11,443 bases of DNA from CAZYPH01 sp964649095 (GTDB lineage Bacteria; Bdellovibrionota; UBA1018; UBA923), in assembly GCA_964649095.1 (NCBI GenBank), contig CAZYPH010000074.1:1-11443 (forward strand). The letters run 5' to 3'. Below are positions 1 through 7,300 of this stretch, one piece after another. The position numbers and the translations under genes were made by a program. Each line of letters begins with the position of its first letter. The first letter of the stretch is position 1. The notes under the pieces were generated by a model, which ran no database searches, was not told where the DNA came from, and worked only from the letters and a program-made list of their open reading frames with translations.

Positions 1-38
1 TCGGGGAAATAACGTTCTAGGCAAATTTAGTGATGGAA

Positions 39-58
39 TTTAAGCTGATTTTAAGCTG
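39..58 (+). repeat. Short direct repeat, 11-base period
   Basis: TTTAAGCTG occurs at 39-47 and again at 50-58, one helical turn apart, in AT-rich DNA with no credible gene. Tandem half-sites at this spacing are typical of OmpR/PhoB-type regulators. No regulator or target can be named here, and in AT-rich DNA a repeat this short could be chance. The rest of 1-242 shows no coding sequence that I can support. Confidence 0.25.
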
Positions 59-170
59 TTTCTAAGAATTTAAATAAATAGTGTTTAGATTTTAGACAGT
101 ACTATCTATCAACCGTATCGGCATGTTTTGCCGGTAACTTGAGGGAAATTTACTTCAGCAGAGCCAGTAT

Positions 171-199
171 TTTACAACGGCCTGACGTTTCGATATGAG
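171..199 (+). promoter_or_regulatory. Candidate sigma-70 promoter for the tRNA gene
   Basis: TTTACA at 171-176 (5 of 6 matches to the -35 consensus) and TATGAG at 194-199 (4 of 6 to the -10) are separated by exactly 17 bases. The predicted transcript would start near 206, about 37 bases before the tRNA. Its position and spacing are good but the -10 is weak, so this is inferred from sequence alone. Confidence 0.4.
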
Positions 200-206
200 T
201 ATGGGC

Positions 207-220
207 ATCTTGTTCAAGAT
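207..220. repeat. 14-base perfect palindrome upstream of the tRNA
   Basis: ATCTTGTTCAAGAT is a perfect palindrome, located where the predicted tRNA transcript begins. It could be an operator or a small leader hairpin, but at this length it may also be chance. Confidence 0.25.
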
Positions 221-242
221 ATCCTCCTCGAAACCCTTCGTC

Positions 243-317
243 GGTCTCATAGTTAAATGGATATAACGAATCTTTCCTAAAGATTAATTCCAGGTTCGAT
301 TCCTGGTGAGACCACCA
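243..317 (+). tRNA. tRNA-Arg (anticodon CCT), CCA end encoded
   Basis: A complete 75-base cloverleaf can be folded by eye. The acceptor stem GGTCTCA (243-249) pairs perfectly with TGAGACC (307-313), followed by discriminator A and encoded CCA (315-317). The D stem is GTTA (252-255) with TAAC (264-267), with GG at 259-260 in the loop. The anticodon stem AATCT/AGATT encloses TTCCTAA, giving anticodon CCT at 276-278, which reads the AGG arginine codon. The T stem CCAGG/CCTGG encloses TTCGATT. All stems are perfectly paired. Rare-arginine tRNA genes are common integration sites, which fits the accessory genes that follow. I saw no second copy of its 3' end in the window, so no att boundary can be assigned. 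Confidence 0.95.
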
Positions 318-335
318 GCAGGTGTTATTGTAGAA

Positions 336-398
336 ATGAAAATTTGGAGTGTCCGAGCCGGTGCTGCTTATCCCGATGGTTATAAATACTCGCGATGA
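336..398 (+). pseudogene. Remnant of a TumE-like (DUF6516) toxin
   Basis: A 20-residue frame from ATG 336 ends at TGA 396-398. It contains IWSVRAGAAYPDGYKYS, which resembles the internal TumE-family stretch around 'IW.V..P.P...HGYKYSL'. The TGA overlaps the ATG of the next fragment (ATGA), as in intact toxin-antitoxin pairs. A full TumE is around 100 residues or more, so most of the gene would be missing. The resemblance is judged from memory over a very short stretch. The call relies mainly on the antitoxin-like sequence immediately after it, and a chance frame is possible. Confidence 0.35.
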
Positions 399-454
399 AG
401 GTGAAGAAAGTACAAATACAGATTAAGTCTCTTGGGGATGCTTTAGATGAGTAA
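395..454 (+). pseudogene. N-terminal fragment of a TumA-like (HVO_A0114-type) antitoxin
   Basis: ATG 395 to TAA 452-454 encodes 19 residues that include KKVQIQIKSLGDALDE. This is the characteristic beta-strand plus 'SLEDALDDF' opening of the winged-HTH antitoxins that pair with TumE. The frame then stops. The expected HTH continues a few bases later in another frame, pointing to a frameshift plus deletion. With the flanking fragments it forms the remains of one module directly downstream of the tRNA. Confidence 0.5.
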
Positions 455-626
455 GGAGAAAGCGCCTCAGTCGATTTATGAACTTGCTAAGCTTTTGAAC
501 CGTGACTTTAAGAACGTGTTGCTACCCGGCAAAACCCACCATGATCGTTTCGAGTCTTCATCTTGCCCTGGCAGATCTGGGATGGTATCCTGGATCTGCC
601 AAATATGTGGATTAAAAGAGATTTAG
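447..626 (+). pseudogene. HTH-region fragment of the same TumA-like antitoxin
   Basis: A 59-residue frame runs from ATG 447 to TAG 624-626, in a different frame from the previous fragment. Its first part, KAPQSIYELAKLLNRDFKNV, closely matches the helix-turn-helix of this family ('SIRELAKALGRDYKNVHRDV'). After KNV the similarity ends and the frame runs on into unrelated sequence, overlapping the start of the ATPase gene. The C-terminal wing of the HTH domain is therefore missing. A junction around 515-525 is likely where later DNA, perhaps the ATPase module, joined. Confidence 0.55.
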
Positions 627-1852
627 ATACAATATGGACCCAGCCTAGTCTGCCAGTGCGGATTATTCAGGGATTACGTCAGTCGGGCAAAACTAGTTTT
701 TTAGAGCACGTGGCGCCATTGGCTGAAGTGGCGCGTTTAGACGATTTGGCCGAACGTCGATTGGCTCAGGATGATCCCGCCTTGTTTTTTCAAAGCCATG
801 CAGGGCGGCCATTAATTATCGACGAGGCCCAGTATGCCCCGAATCTGTTTCCTGAAATCAAGGCTCAGGTCGACGCTGCCAGAAAACGGCGTCGGCAACA
901 CCCTGAGTCTACCGCGCCTGCCAAGTCTATCGGGCGCAATCCGAGTCCAACCATGGCGCCGATGTTTTTATTATCAGGGTCGAATCAAACGCTTGTACAC
1001 GCCGAGGTGCGCGAGACGTTGGCGGGGCGAGCGGCGTTTTATAAACTGCACACGCTTTCGATTCGCGAGATTCTGCGCGTTCGCCCTGATTATGCGGTTT
1101 TTGAGTATTTTTTGCGTGGAGGTTGGCCCGAGCTTCACGTCGATACTGCGCTCTCCGAACGCGATTTTTTGAACGACTATATCTCGACATTTTTAGAAAA
1201 AGACATTGCCCGTTCGGCTGGAATTGCCAAGCTGGGCGCGTTTGAACGGGCGTTAGGTTTGTTGGCGGCGCGCACCGGGCAGCAGCTGAATGTCGCCGAG
1301 CTGGCAGGGCAGGTCGGTGTGGATGCGACCACGCTAAAGGGGTGGGTATCGGTGTTGGAGCAGAATCTTGTCGTCGGGGTTTTGCAGCCTTATTTTTCAA
1401 ATCTCAGTAAACGTCTGGTGAAAACACCAAAAATATATTTCCTAGAGCCGTCGCTAGCCAGCCGCCTTCAGGGTTGGACTACGCTTGAGCCGCTATTAAA
1501 AAGCCCCTCGGTCGGAGGTCTCTTTGAGACCCTGGTTTACGGTGAAATTGTGCGAACAATAGACCACAGCCGCGCCAGTGCGGAGCTGTATTACTTACGC
1601 ACGCGCGATGGCGATGAAATAGATTTTTTAGTGATCGGCCCAAATGGGCGGCATTTGCTGTTGGAGGCGAAGCTCGCTGTGCAAGCCACTTCATCGGTTC
1701 AAGTACCCAAGGAGTTCGCCAAGATACTACCCGTTGTAACACCCCTTTGGGTCGTGACTGCGGGCGGCCGCTCTCGCAAGCTTTCGACAGATTGTGAGTG
1801 TGTACCGATTCAAGAGCTGGCGGATCGGTTGGAGGGGTGGGTGAGCGACTAA
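605..1852 (+). CDS. AAA-family ATPase with DUF4143 domain
   Basis: This 415-residue protein belongs to the ATP-binding AAA/DUF4143 family found in accessory regions, whose substrate is generally unknown. The N-terminal ATPase domain has a Walker A GLRQSGKT (residues 23-30), a Walker B LIIDEAQ (70-76) and a sensor-like SGSNQ (124-128). A helical and winged-helix middle follows at roughly 180-290. The C-terminal domain has DGDEIDF (335-341) and LLLEAK (351-356), which fit the PD-(D/E)XK nuclease-like fold of DUF4143. I place the start at ATG 605 (MWIKRDL) because family members begin this way just before the P-loop; an in-frame TTG at 563 gives 14 extra, atypical residues. No clear ribosome site is visible for either. 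A basic stretch of about 25 residues (91-116, ARKRRR...) between Walker B and the sensor looks like an insertion. Its stop abuts the convergent antitoxin gene with no gap. Confidence 0.9.
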   Translation: MWIKRDLDTIWTQPSLPVRIIQGLRQSGKTSFLEHVAPLAEVARLDDLAERRLAQDDPALFFQSHAGRPLIIDEAQYAPNLFPEIKAQVDAARKRRRQHPESTAPAKSIGRNPSPTMAPMFLLSGSNQTLVHAEVRETLAGRAAFYKLHTLSIREILRVRPDYAVFEYFLRGGWPELHVDTALSERDFLNDYISTFLEKDIARSAGIAKLGAFERALGLLAARTGQQLNVAELAGQVGVDATTLKGWVSVLEQNLVVGVLQPYFSNLSKRLVKTPKIYFLEPSLASRLQGWTTLEPLLKSPSVGGLFETLVYGEIVRTIDHSRASAELYYLRTRDGDEIDFLVIGPNGRHLLLEAKLAVQATSSVQVPKEFAKILPVVTPLWVVTAGGRSRKLSTDCECVPIQELADRLEGWVSD

Positions 1853-2197
1853 TTAACCAATCTTTCGGTCAAATATGCCCGCTGCAACCATCTTTTTTAC
1901 TTCGCTGATATTGACCAGTTGATCTGTCACATACAAGTGCAGGATGTGCGCAATCAACGTCTGGTAGGGCATGCCCGACTTTTCTGCCATGACACGAATA
2001 GCATCCATATCGCTTTCATTCATACGAATGTTGGCGCGTTGGCTCTTGAGTTCTCGTAATGTTTCAGAGGCAGTGGTTTTAAGTTTTTCTTGTTCCTCGA
2101 TCGACGGTCGTTTTAGTTTTTTGTAATCAAGTTTATCTTCGATGCTTTGCTCGTAAGGATTTAACTTCATTTTCTCTGCATTGTATTGTTTTGCCAT
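1853..2197 (-). CDS. CopG/ribbon-helix-helix antitoxin
   Basis: This 114-residue protein has a charged N-terminal half and a C-terminal DNA-binding domain of the CopG-antitoxin (COG5304/BrnA-like) type. The beta strand is RANIRMN (54-60), helix 1 runs from ESDMD to EKSG (61-75), and helix 2 is PYQTLIAHILHLYV (77-90). 'G(I/M)PYQTLI' is a hallmark of this family. Such proteins neutralise a RelE-fold RNase and repress their own operon. AAGAGG at 2204-2209 is a good ribosome site 6 bases before ATG 2197 and overlaps the last codons of the upstream toxin frame, so the two are translationally coupled. The stop codon abuts the ATPase stop. The antitoxin looks intact although its toxin does not. Confidence 0.85.
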   Translation of the reverse strand: MAKQYNAEKMKLNPYEQSIEDKLDYKKLKRPSIEEQEKLKTTASETLRELKSQRANIRMNESDMDAIRVMAEKSGMPYQTLIAHILHLYVTDQLVNISEVKKMVAAGIFDRKIG

Positions 2198-2200
2198 AGT

Positions 2201-2431
2201 TTACCTCTTGAATTTTCTTGAAGGGAACACCGTGATTAACCAGCGTACGTCGCCTCGGATCTCGTACGGAATAACATAAGGATAGTCGCGAATGAGCGTT
2301 ACATAGGTATCCATTGTATGCCAAATGTGTGCATATCTCAACTGGCTACTTAAGGTTCTGTAATTATTGGTTTTTCCGTGGGCCTGTCGTATTATCAAGC
2401 CTGGAGCCAAACTAATGAATAATAAAAACAA
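2201..2431 (-). CDS. RelE/BrnT-superfamily toxin, probably N-terminally truncated
   Basis: The last 37 residues, MDTYVTLIRDYPYVIPYEIR... ending in TVFPSRKFKR, match the C-terminus of RelE-fold toxins that pair with CopG antitoxins. Typical members read 'I.VV.I..YVYLVPF......LKTIIPSRK'. It stops 3 bases before the antitoxin ATG, the expected toxin-then-antitoxin order. The 76-residue frame begins with a hydrophobic stretch that does not resemble the usual 'W...KN..L...RGISFE' opening. That part overlaps the 5' end of the divergent HEPN gene. I infer that the original N-terminal half was lost where the HEPN/MNT module joined, probably between about 2350 and 2415. It may be inactive. A shorter product from ATG 2317 is also possible. 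Confidence 0.6.
   Translation of the reverse strand: MFLLFISLAPGLIIRQAHGKTNNYRTLSSQLRYAHIWHTMDTYVTLIRDYPYVIPYEIRGDVRWLITVFPSRKFKR
2403..2406 (+). promoter_or_regulatory. Ribosome binding site fixing the HEPN start
   Basis: GGAG lies 8 bases before ATG 2415. This supports that start over the in-frame TTG at 2367, which has no such site and would add 16 atypical residues. Confidence 0.6.
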
Positions 2432-2852
2432 TATTCGGCTAGCTACTGAGAATAGGCTCCAAATAGCGCGGTCTCGTCTGGCGTGCAGTTACGACAAAGT
2501 AAAACGCCTGTCCGCGCAGTTTAGTCTGTTGGACGATGATAGCTTGGAAACCTGGGAGAGTTTTGCCTCACGATTTTCGCGACTGACGGATATTTTTTTG
2601 AGTCGCTATTTGAGGGTACGCATTTTAGAGGTTGAGCCTGCATTTCGTGGCACGTTTCGCGATGCGATTGATCAAGCCGAGAAGCTGAGCATTGTTACCA
2701 ATGCCGATAAGTGGTTCTCCATTCGAGAATTACGAAACAAAGCAGCACACGACTACGACGACGATGATGTTGAGGCTTTCTATAGGTCGATTCTAGTTGA
2801 GACTCCATTTGTGATGGTTGAGTTGGAGCGCGTTTTAGCTGGGCGGGTTTAA
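2415..2852 (+). CDS. HEPN-domain protein, HepT-like RNase toxin
   Basis: This 145-residue all-helical HEPN protein carries the catalytic RX4HXY motif as RNKAAHDY (R107, H112, Y114). The preceding segment, with 'LTDIFLSRYL', 'FRDAIDQAEKLSIV' and 'ADKWFSIRELRN', matches the subfamily whose members read 'RL.D......F.D.L..LEK.GI...W..LRELRN..AHEY'. In the type VII HepT/MntA system the HEPN protein cleaves RNA, and its partner nucleotidyltransferase silences it by adding AMP to the motif tyrosine. Every key residue, including the target tyrosine, is present. The next gene, an MNT protein, starts one base after this stop, so the pair forms one coupled module. The 5' end overlaps the remnant of the divergent toxin gene. 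Confidence 0.85.
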   Translation: MNNKNNIRLATENRLQIARSRLACSYDKVKRLSAQFSLLDDDSLETWESFASRFSRLTDIFLSRYLRVRILEVEPAFRGTFRDAIDQAEKLSIVTNADKWFSIRELRNKAAHDYDDDDVEAFYRSILVETPFVMVELERVLAGRV

Positions 2853-2853
2853 G

Positions 2854-3180
2854 ATGCGTTTAGCGCCAGAAATTGTTTCGGCTATTATTGGTGTTCTTAA
2901 TATATATAAATCTGATTATATAAAAATTCTATTATACGGCAGCCGAGTCGACGATGCTAAGCGTGGCGGGGATATCGACTTGGCGTGGGTGTTTCCGGAT
3001 GGTTATGATGTGTTTGCGTTAAAAGTGATCAGCCACCGCATATTAGGTGCCTTAAAATCACACCCGCTTATCGGCGATCGAAAGATCGACCTTCGCATTT
3101 TAACGCTTTCTGATTGTTTAAAGCCTTTTTATGCAGAGGCGCTGCGTGACGCTGTAGATTTGAGCTGCGACCATAAATAA
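2854..3180 (+). CDS. MNT-domain nucleotidyltransferase, MntA-like antitoxin
   Basis: This 108-residue minimal nucleotidyltransferase has the active site GSR...GGDIDL (G29, S30, D40, D42) and a third acid at D79 in RKIDL, the usual metal-binding triad. Spacing between GS and DXD is nine residues rather than the commoner ten, as in the 'GSRVxD..RGGDIDL' subgroup. It is inferred to AMPylate and inactivate the HEPN protein encoded one base upstream. It ends 7 bases from the stop of the convergent 64-residue gene. It looks intact. Confidence 0.88.
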   Translation: MRLAPEIVSAIIGVLNIYKSDYIKILLYGSRVDDAKRGGDIDLAWVFPDGYDVFALKVISHRILGALKSHPLIGDRKIDLRILTLSDCLKPFYAEALRDAVDLSCDHK

Positions 3181-3187
3181 CAATTAT

Positions 3188-3382
3188 TTATTTATCTTCG
3201 GACTCTCTTTTTGCGTAGAGCGCTCGACGGCGTTGTAGTTCGCGTACGAGTTCGCCAAACGTGGCCTCTAAAAATGCTTTTCTATCAATGGCGCGTTGCT
3301 GCTTTCTGGCTACGTGGGCTGGAAATTCATTGAGTACTTCTTTGATTAATTTAATTTTTTTCTGGTACGCTTCGTCGTCCAT
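3188..3382 (-). CDS. Small charged helical protein of unknown function
   Basis: This 64-residue protein is rich in Lys, Arg and Glu and should be almost entirely helical (for example FLEATFGELVRELQRRRALYAK). I do not recognise a family. The start is supported by AAGGA at 3393-3397, 10 bases before ATG 3382. A short open frame ends one base before this ATG, so it was probably the second gene of a coupled pair whose first gene is now mostly lost. Its size, charge and neighbours fit an antitoxin or accessory protein, but that is inference from context only. Confidence 0.55.
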   Translation of the reverse strand: MDDEAYQKKIKLIKEVLNEFPAHVARKQQRAIDRKAFLEATFGELVRELQRRRALYAKRESEDK

Positions 3383-3383
3383 T

Positions 3384-3443
3384 TTAGAGGGTTCCTTTTA
3401 GAAAGTGTTCCACAACTGCTTGCCGTTGTTCAGTTGGTATCAA
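3384..3443 (-). pseudogene. C-terminal tail of a lost upstream partner gene
   Basis: Reading on the minus strand, the frame LIPTEQRQAVVEHFLKGTL ends at TAA 3384-3386, one base before the ATG of the 64-residue gene. Upstream in the same frame it closes at a TAG after a few more codons (TTT TTT GTA TAT), so no full gene remains. The composition looks like real coding sequence and the stop/start spacing looks like an operon junction. I infer a truncated first gene. The remaining sequence to 3532 is AT-rich with no feature that I can support. Confidence 0.35.
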
Positions 3444-3532
3444 ATATACAAAAAACTATATAGACTAAGCCGCCGTGCTGAGCTCCAGGTCTTAAGGGTG
3501 CGATGTGGCGGGATCTAAAAATTTTTACATCC

Positions 3533-3838
3533 CTAAAACGACACCCCCACACGGTGGATGTGGTCTAATAGGTCGGTATTAGTAATTTGGTGTAGCAGCG
3601 ATAGGTCTACTTTGTAGGGTAGCATGAGGTCGTCGATTTGTGATTCGATGGTTAGCATTTGCGTTAGGGTGAGGGTAGGGGCATCGAGAGTTAGATCAAT
3701 ATCCGAGCCCGGGCGATAATTGCCTTTGGCGCGCGATCCGTACAAAAGCACTTTGTTTATTTCGGGATATTGCTGAAAAATCGCTCGTAAAGCCGTCACG
3801 ATGTGTGAAGGCAGACCAAATAATTGTTGTTTAGTCAT
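3533..3838 (-). CDS. MNT-domain nucleotidyltransferase (HI0073-like)
   Basis: This 101-residue minimal nucleotidyltransferase has a canonical GSX10DXD active site (GSRAKGNYRPGSDIDL, with G34, S35, D46, D48) and a third acid, D78, in YKVDLS. It is inferred to be the antitoxin or modifying partner of the HEPN protein encoded just upstream on the same strand. I prefer ATG 3838, whose frame overlaps the HEPN stop by 8 bases; an in-frame TTG at 3847 would add three residues. The stop codon is TAG, which shows that TAG terminates translation in this genome. It belongs to a different subgroup from the MNT protein at 2854-3180. Confidence 0.88.
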   Translation of the reverse strand: MTKQQLFGLPSHIVTALRAIFQQYPEINKVLLYGSRAKGNYRPGSDIDLTLDAPTLTLTQMLTIESQIDDLMLPYKVDLSLLHQITNTDLLDHIHRVGVSF

Positions 3839-4268
3839 GGTCAACAAAGTCTTTCATAGTGTCTTGAAAGCTTAAAAAGGCCGCCATGTATTCTTCGGTA
3901 ATTTTATGAACAATCTCTTCAGCAATATTCTGATTGTAGGTGTGAGAGGTTTGATTGCGGCTACGGATCATCTCCATCCATACAGCGCCATTTTCGGCAA
4001 GTAGGCCACGGGTAGAGGCTTCTCGTGTAGCGTCGCGTGAGCCTGTGATGAGAGTGGCTGCTCCTTGATGTGCGAAGTAGTCTTTTAAAACATTCCAAGC
4101 CAATTCATGGGTAAACTCAAACGCTTGTATTAGGCCTAGTTTCTCTAAATCAGTGAGTGGACGCTGTTTAGCAAGATCGACGGCTGTTTGTAGTTGCGTC
4201 AATGCAGCATTAAAATTCTGAAACCGTTGTTTCCAGCGGATGTCTTGAGTTTTGTTAGAGTGCGGCAT
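3831..4268 (-). CDS. HEPN-domain nucleotidyltransferase substrate-binding protein (HI0074-like)
   Basis: This 145-residue helical protein belongs to the HI0074 family, recognised by 'LGLIQAFEFTHELAWNVLKDYF', the 'SRDATREA...GLL' stretch and 'MIRSRNQTSHTYN'. The last contains RX4HXY (R104, H109, Y111), the HEPN nuclease motif. HI0074 members bind HI0073-type nucleotidyltransferases encoded next to them, as here, where the two genes overlap. Whether this one is an RNase toxin silenced by AMPylation is inference, but the catalytic Arg/His and the target Tyr are all present. No strong ribosome site precedes ATG 4268. It is the last intact gene of the toxin-antitoxin cluster before the exported-protein operon. 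Confidence 0.88.
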   Translation of the reverse strand: MPHSNKTQDIRWKQRFQNFNAALTQLQTAVDLAKQRPLTDLEKLGLIQAFEFTHELAWNVLKDYFAHQGAATLITGSRDATREASTRGLLAENGAVWMEMIRSRNQTSHTYNQNIAEEIVHKITEEYMAAFLSFQDTMKDFVDHD

Positions 4269-4370
4269 GACTATTACTTGTTAGCGTAGTGTGTATTGAA
4301 TTTGGTGGGTTTGACTAAAAGAGTTCCATCGACCCATTCAGGTTAAGTTACCGGAGCAGTTTAGGCCAGA

Positions 4371-7300
4371 CTATCTTGCGGGAGGGCGAGCAGCCGACTC
4401 GGTTCGAATACTTACGTAAAACTCTGGGCGAATGGAGCCACCACCGTTAGATGCGGCGTCAAGGCAGCGAGGCCTTCGGTTTGTTCTGTCAGGTACGCCA
4501 GTGCTGGGGTCATAGTTATTCGTGTTGAGGTGGCAGAATACTCTGTTGTTGTTGTCCTTTAGAACTGCAATCGCTTCTCGCGCCGGTGGTGACAATGTCA
4601 TTTCGAAAGGAGTGGTATTGGTATCGCCGTTCGTTGTCATGGCCTTTGCTAAGCCACCACACGTAAGAGTCGATCGACTGCCAGCAGGTACCCACCGTTC
4701 GTAGGCGGTCTGCTGGCAAAGGTGTTGGAGTAGGTGCAGGCTGGCACGGTTATCGGTTTGGGCGTTGAGGGTGGGCTGTGTGGTGTTAGCTGTAACGTCG
4801 CTACGTAACGCAGCGGTATTGGTGGTGCCAGCAGTTATACTCACCGTACAGGTCTGCGTGCAGAGGTAGGCTGTGGTCGTCAACGACGGAGTTGTTTGCT
4901 GAGCTAAAATTGGAATCTGATGAACAGCGCGGTTTAAGAGTCTGGCCAGCGGCTCGGCGTTCAGCTGGTTGTTGTCAGCTGAGCACATGAATTCAGCCTC
5001 TCCAGTTTGAGGCGTGATAGGGCGACGCCTGACTAGCTCTTGCCAAGCCGCTAGTCTGCCTTCGCGCAGCCAATTGGGCGGCGTATTGTTGTGTGTGCGA
5101 TAGTAGTGAAGGAGCGCGATTACGTCTCTTTGGTTGTTTTCCGTCAAGTTGTTACAGGTATCTATAAGTTGATTAGGGGTGGGGAGCTGAATTGTTATGG
5201 ATGGGTCGTTGTAAGGTTGATGTCGGTAAGGTTGGGTGTCGACAGCGATATCCGGCAATGTAATCGCGACCGGCGCTGGTGGGCTACTAGCTGCGGGGGC
5301 TGGATTGGCGGCGACGACGGGCTGGGCGGCTGGTCTGGCGGCAGGGGGGCTTGTGGTGACGGCTGGAGGTGGTGTTGGGGCTGCTGCGCGAGGGGTTGTT
5401 AGTTGGGGGGCTGTGACTATCTGTGTGGGCGGTTGTGGAGGCGTTGCTGCGGTTGTTCCTGAAGTGGGACTTGCTGGCGCTTGGGGTGCTGCTGCGGGTG
5501 CGCGAGTAGGCGTTGGACCCGCGGCTGGTGTTGCTGAGGCGGCTGCGACCGGAGCAGGCGAGGGTGGTGCGGTTACGCTAGGATTAGGTGCCGGTGTTGC
5601 GGGTGTCGCGGCCGTGGCCACGGCAGTAGGCGTTACTGGGGCTGTGCTTGTGGTTGTAGCGGGGGCTGCTGGAGTCACTGGAGCGGCGCCAGAGACCTCG
5701 TTAGTAGCGCTTGGGAACACCACTTCAAATTCCGGTTCGGGATTTGTGACATCGAGTTGTAGGCAGCGGATGGCATTTGGGTTTGTATCGTTAAATGGCT
5801 TTAATCGGCAGGTGATGGTTGTAGGTGCAGTAGGCGCCAGTGTCCGCACACTAGCAGGTATTGTGACTTGGAATTGGCGCTGATTCGCAGGTAGGTTCTC
5901 GATAGTACTGCAGGGGAACGGGCGATTTGGATTGGAATCAGAAGCGTCTGCAATCAAAATGGCGTGCGCTTGCTTGCGGCAATAATGTTGGAATAGGGTG
6001 TTCGTCTGGGCGGCTTCAATTGGTGCGTCCATGGGGTTTTCATCGAGAATTCCGGTAAGCAAACGGGGTGGGGTGCCAGTGGGGCAGTTTAAGTGGCACG
6101 CTCGGACAGCGGTGCTGCCGTTGATCTGAGTTACTAGCGGCACTTCGTTGCTGGTTCCTAGTAGCGCGTCAATATCGTTGGTTTGAAGTGTGTTATTTTT
6201 ACAGATGAGATCTAGAGGTTGCGTGGTGGCATTGATGGTGATGCCGTTAATTAGGTTATTCCAGGCTCGGGTCCGAGTGGTGTCCCCCCCAAACCACCCT
6301 GGTAGCTGCGCCGGATGGAGTCGTTGGAATTCTAAAAGTGCAATAATTTGATTGTTGGTCCTGTTAGCGTAAGATTGACAAGCCTGAGAGGCTGCTTGCT
6401 CAGTGTTAGGCATGAAAAATGATAAGGGAGAAGCTTGTGCCTCAACGAGCTCGTTAGGCCGAATAGGGTTTGCGCCTGACGCCGATGCCCCTGCGGGTGC
6501 TACGGCTGGACTTGCTACAGGTGCTGCCGGGGGCGGCGCGGCTGTTGGATCAGACGTTGTATTGGCCTGGCCTGCTGGCATTCGTAGAAAGTAGATGCCG
6601 TTTGGTATGTGACCTGCACCCTCGTCTGGGTTTGTTGCTACCGTTAGAGGGACGGGTGTTGTTGCTGGCGGTGTTGCTGGTGGTGGCGCAGTGAAAACAA
6701 CAGCGGTGGTGTTTTCTGCATTATGCGTAAGGCTTGTACGGCTCGCGTCATCAATCGCCCGCGTTTCACCCCGCGTGTAAAACGCCAAACATTGCGGTGG
6801 AGTAGTGGCGGCCAGGCTTGTGCCTTCGCCGCTACACGCGCAGCGGACGGTGCAGTTGTAATCTAAAATTTGGCCAGAGGTTTCGCCAAGGAGGCTGATG
6901 GTTCGTTCTGGGCCCGCTGAGTAGTAGGTGTGGTTTTCTTGTTGTGCGGCAGTGGCGCTGGCGGTCCCATTGCAAGCCGTGCGACTTAACGTCTCAGGCC
7001 CCGCCACTCCACGCAGACAGGCTTTGGCGACTAGGCTAAAACGGCCGTTGTTCGGCTGTTGGAATTCGTAGTAGGTCTGGTCGTTGTTGATGGCCGCTGC
7101 GAGTGCTGGGCCTGCTGTCGGAAATCGATTTGCCGTGGCTAGAGCGGGCTGCGTCTGTCCGCGATAAGTCGCCTCAGGCGACCAGCAGCGTTTGTCGCCA
7201 CACATGCAGCGCATCTGGCAGCCGATTTCGACGGTGTATTGGCCTTGGGTTACCGATGCGGGAAAGGTTTGTGGATTTTCCGTGCGTAAGTCGAGGTCGA

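Noticed and set aside
927..1400. 157-residue minus-strand frame inside the ATPase gene
   Set aside because: It is antisense to well-supported ATPase motifs, and its Arg/Pro/Ala-rich sequence matches no family that I know.
5344..5410. Four G runs on the plus strand as a possible G-quadruplex
   Set aside because: The runs at 5344-5349, 5377-5380, 5392-5395 and 5405-5410 are separated by loops of 27, 11 and 9 bases, too long for a canonical quadruplex. The G-richness follows from Pro/Ala codons on the coding strand.
5236..5883. Long plus-strand open frame rich in Gly, Ala and Val, opposite the giant protein
   Set aside because: It is the antisense shadow of the Ala/Pro/Thr-rich linker, whose codon bias leaves few stops on the other strand. 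The minus frame is far longer, with domain structure and a ribosome site.
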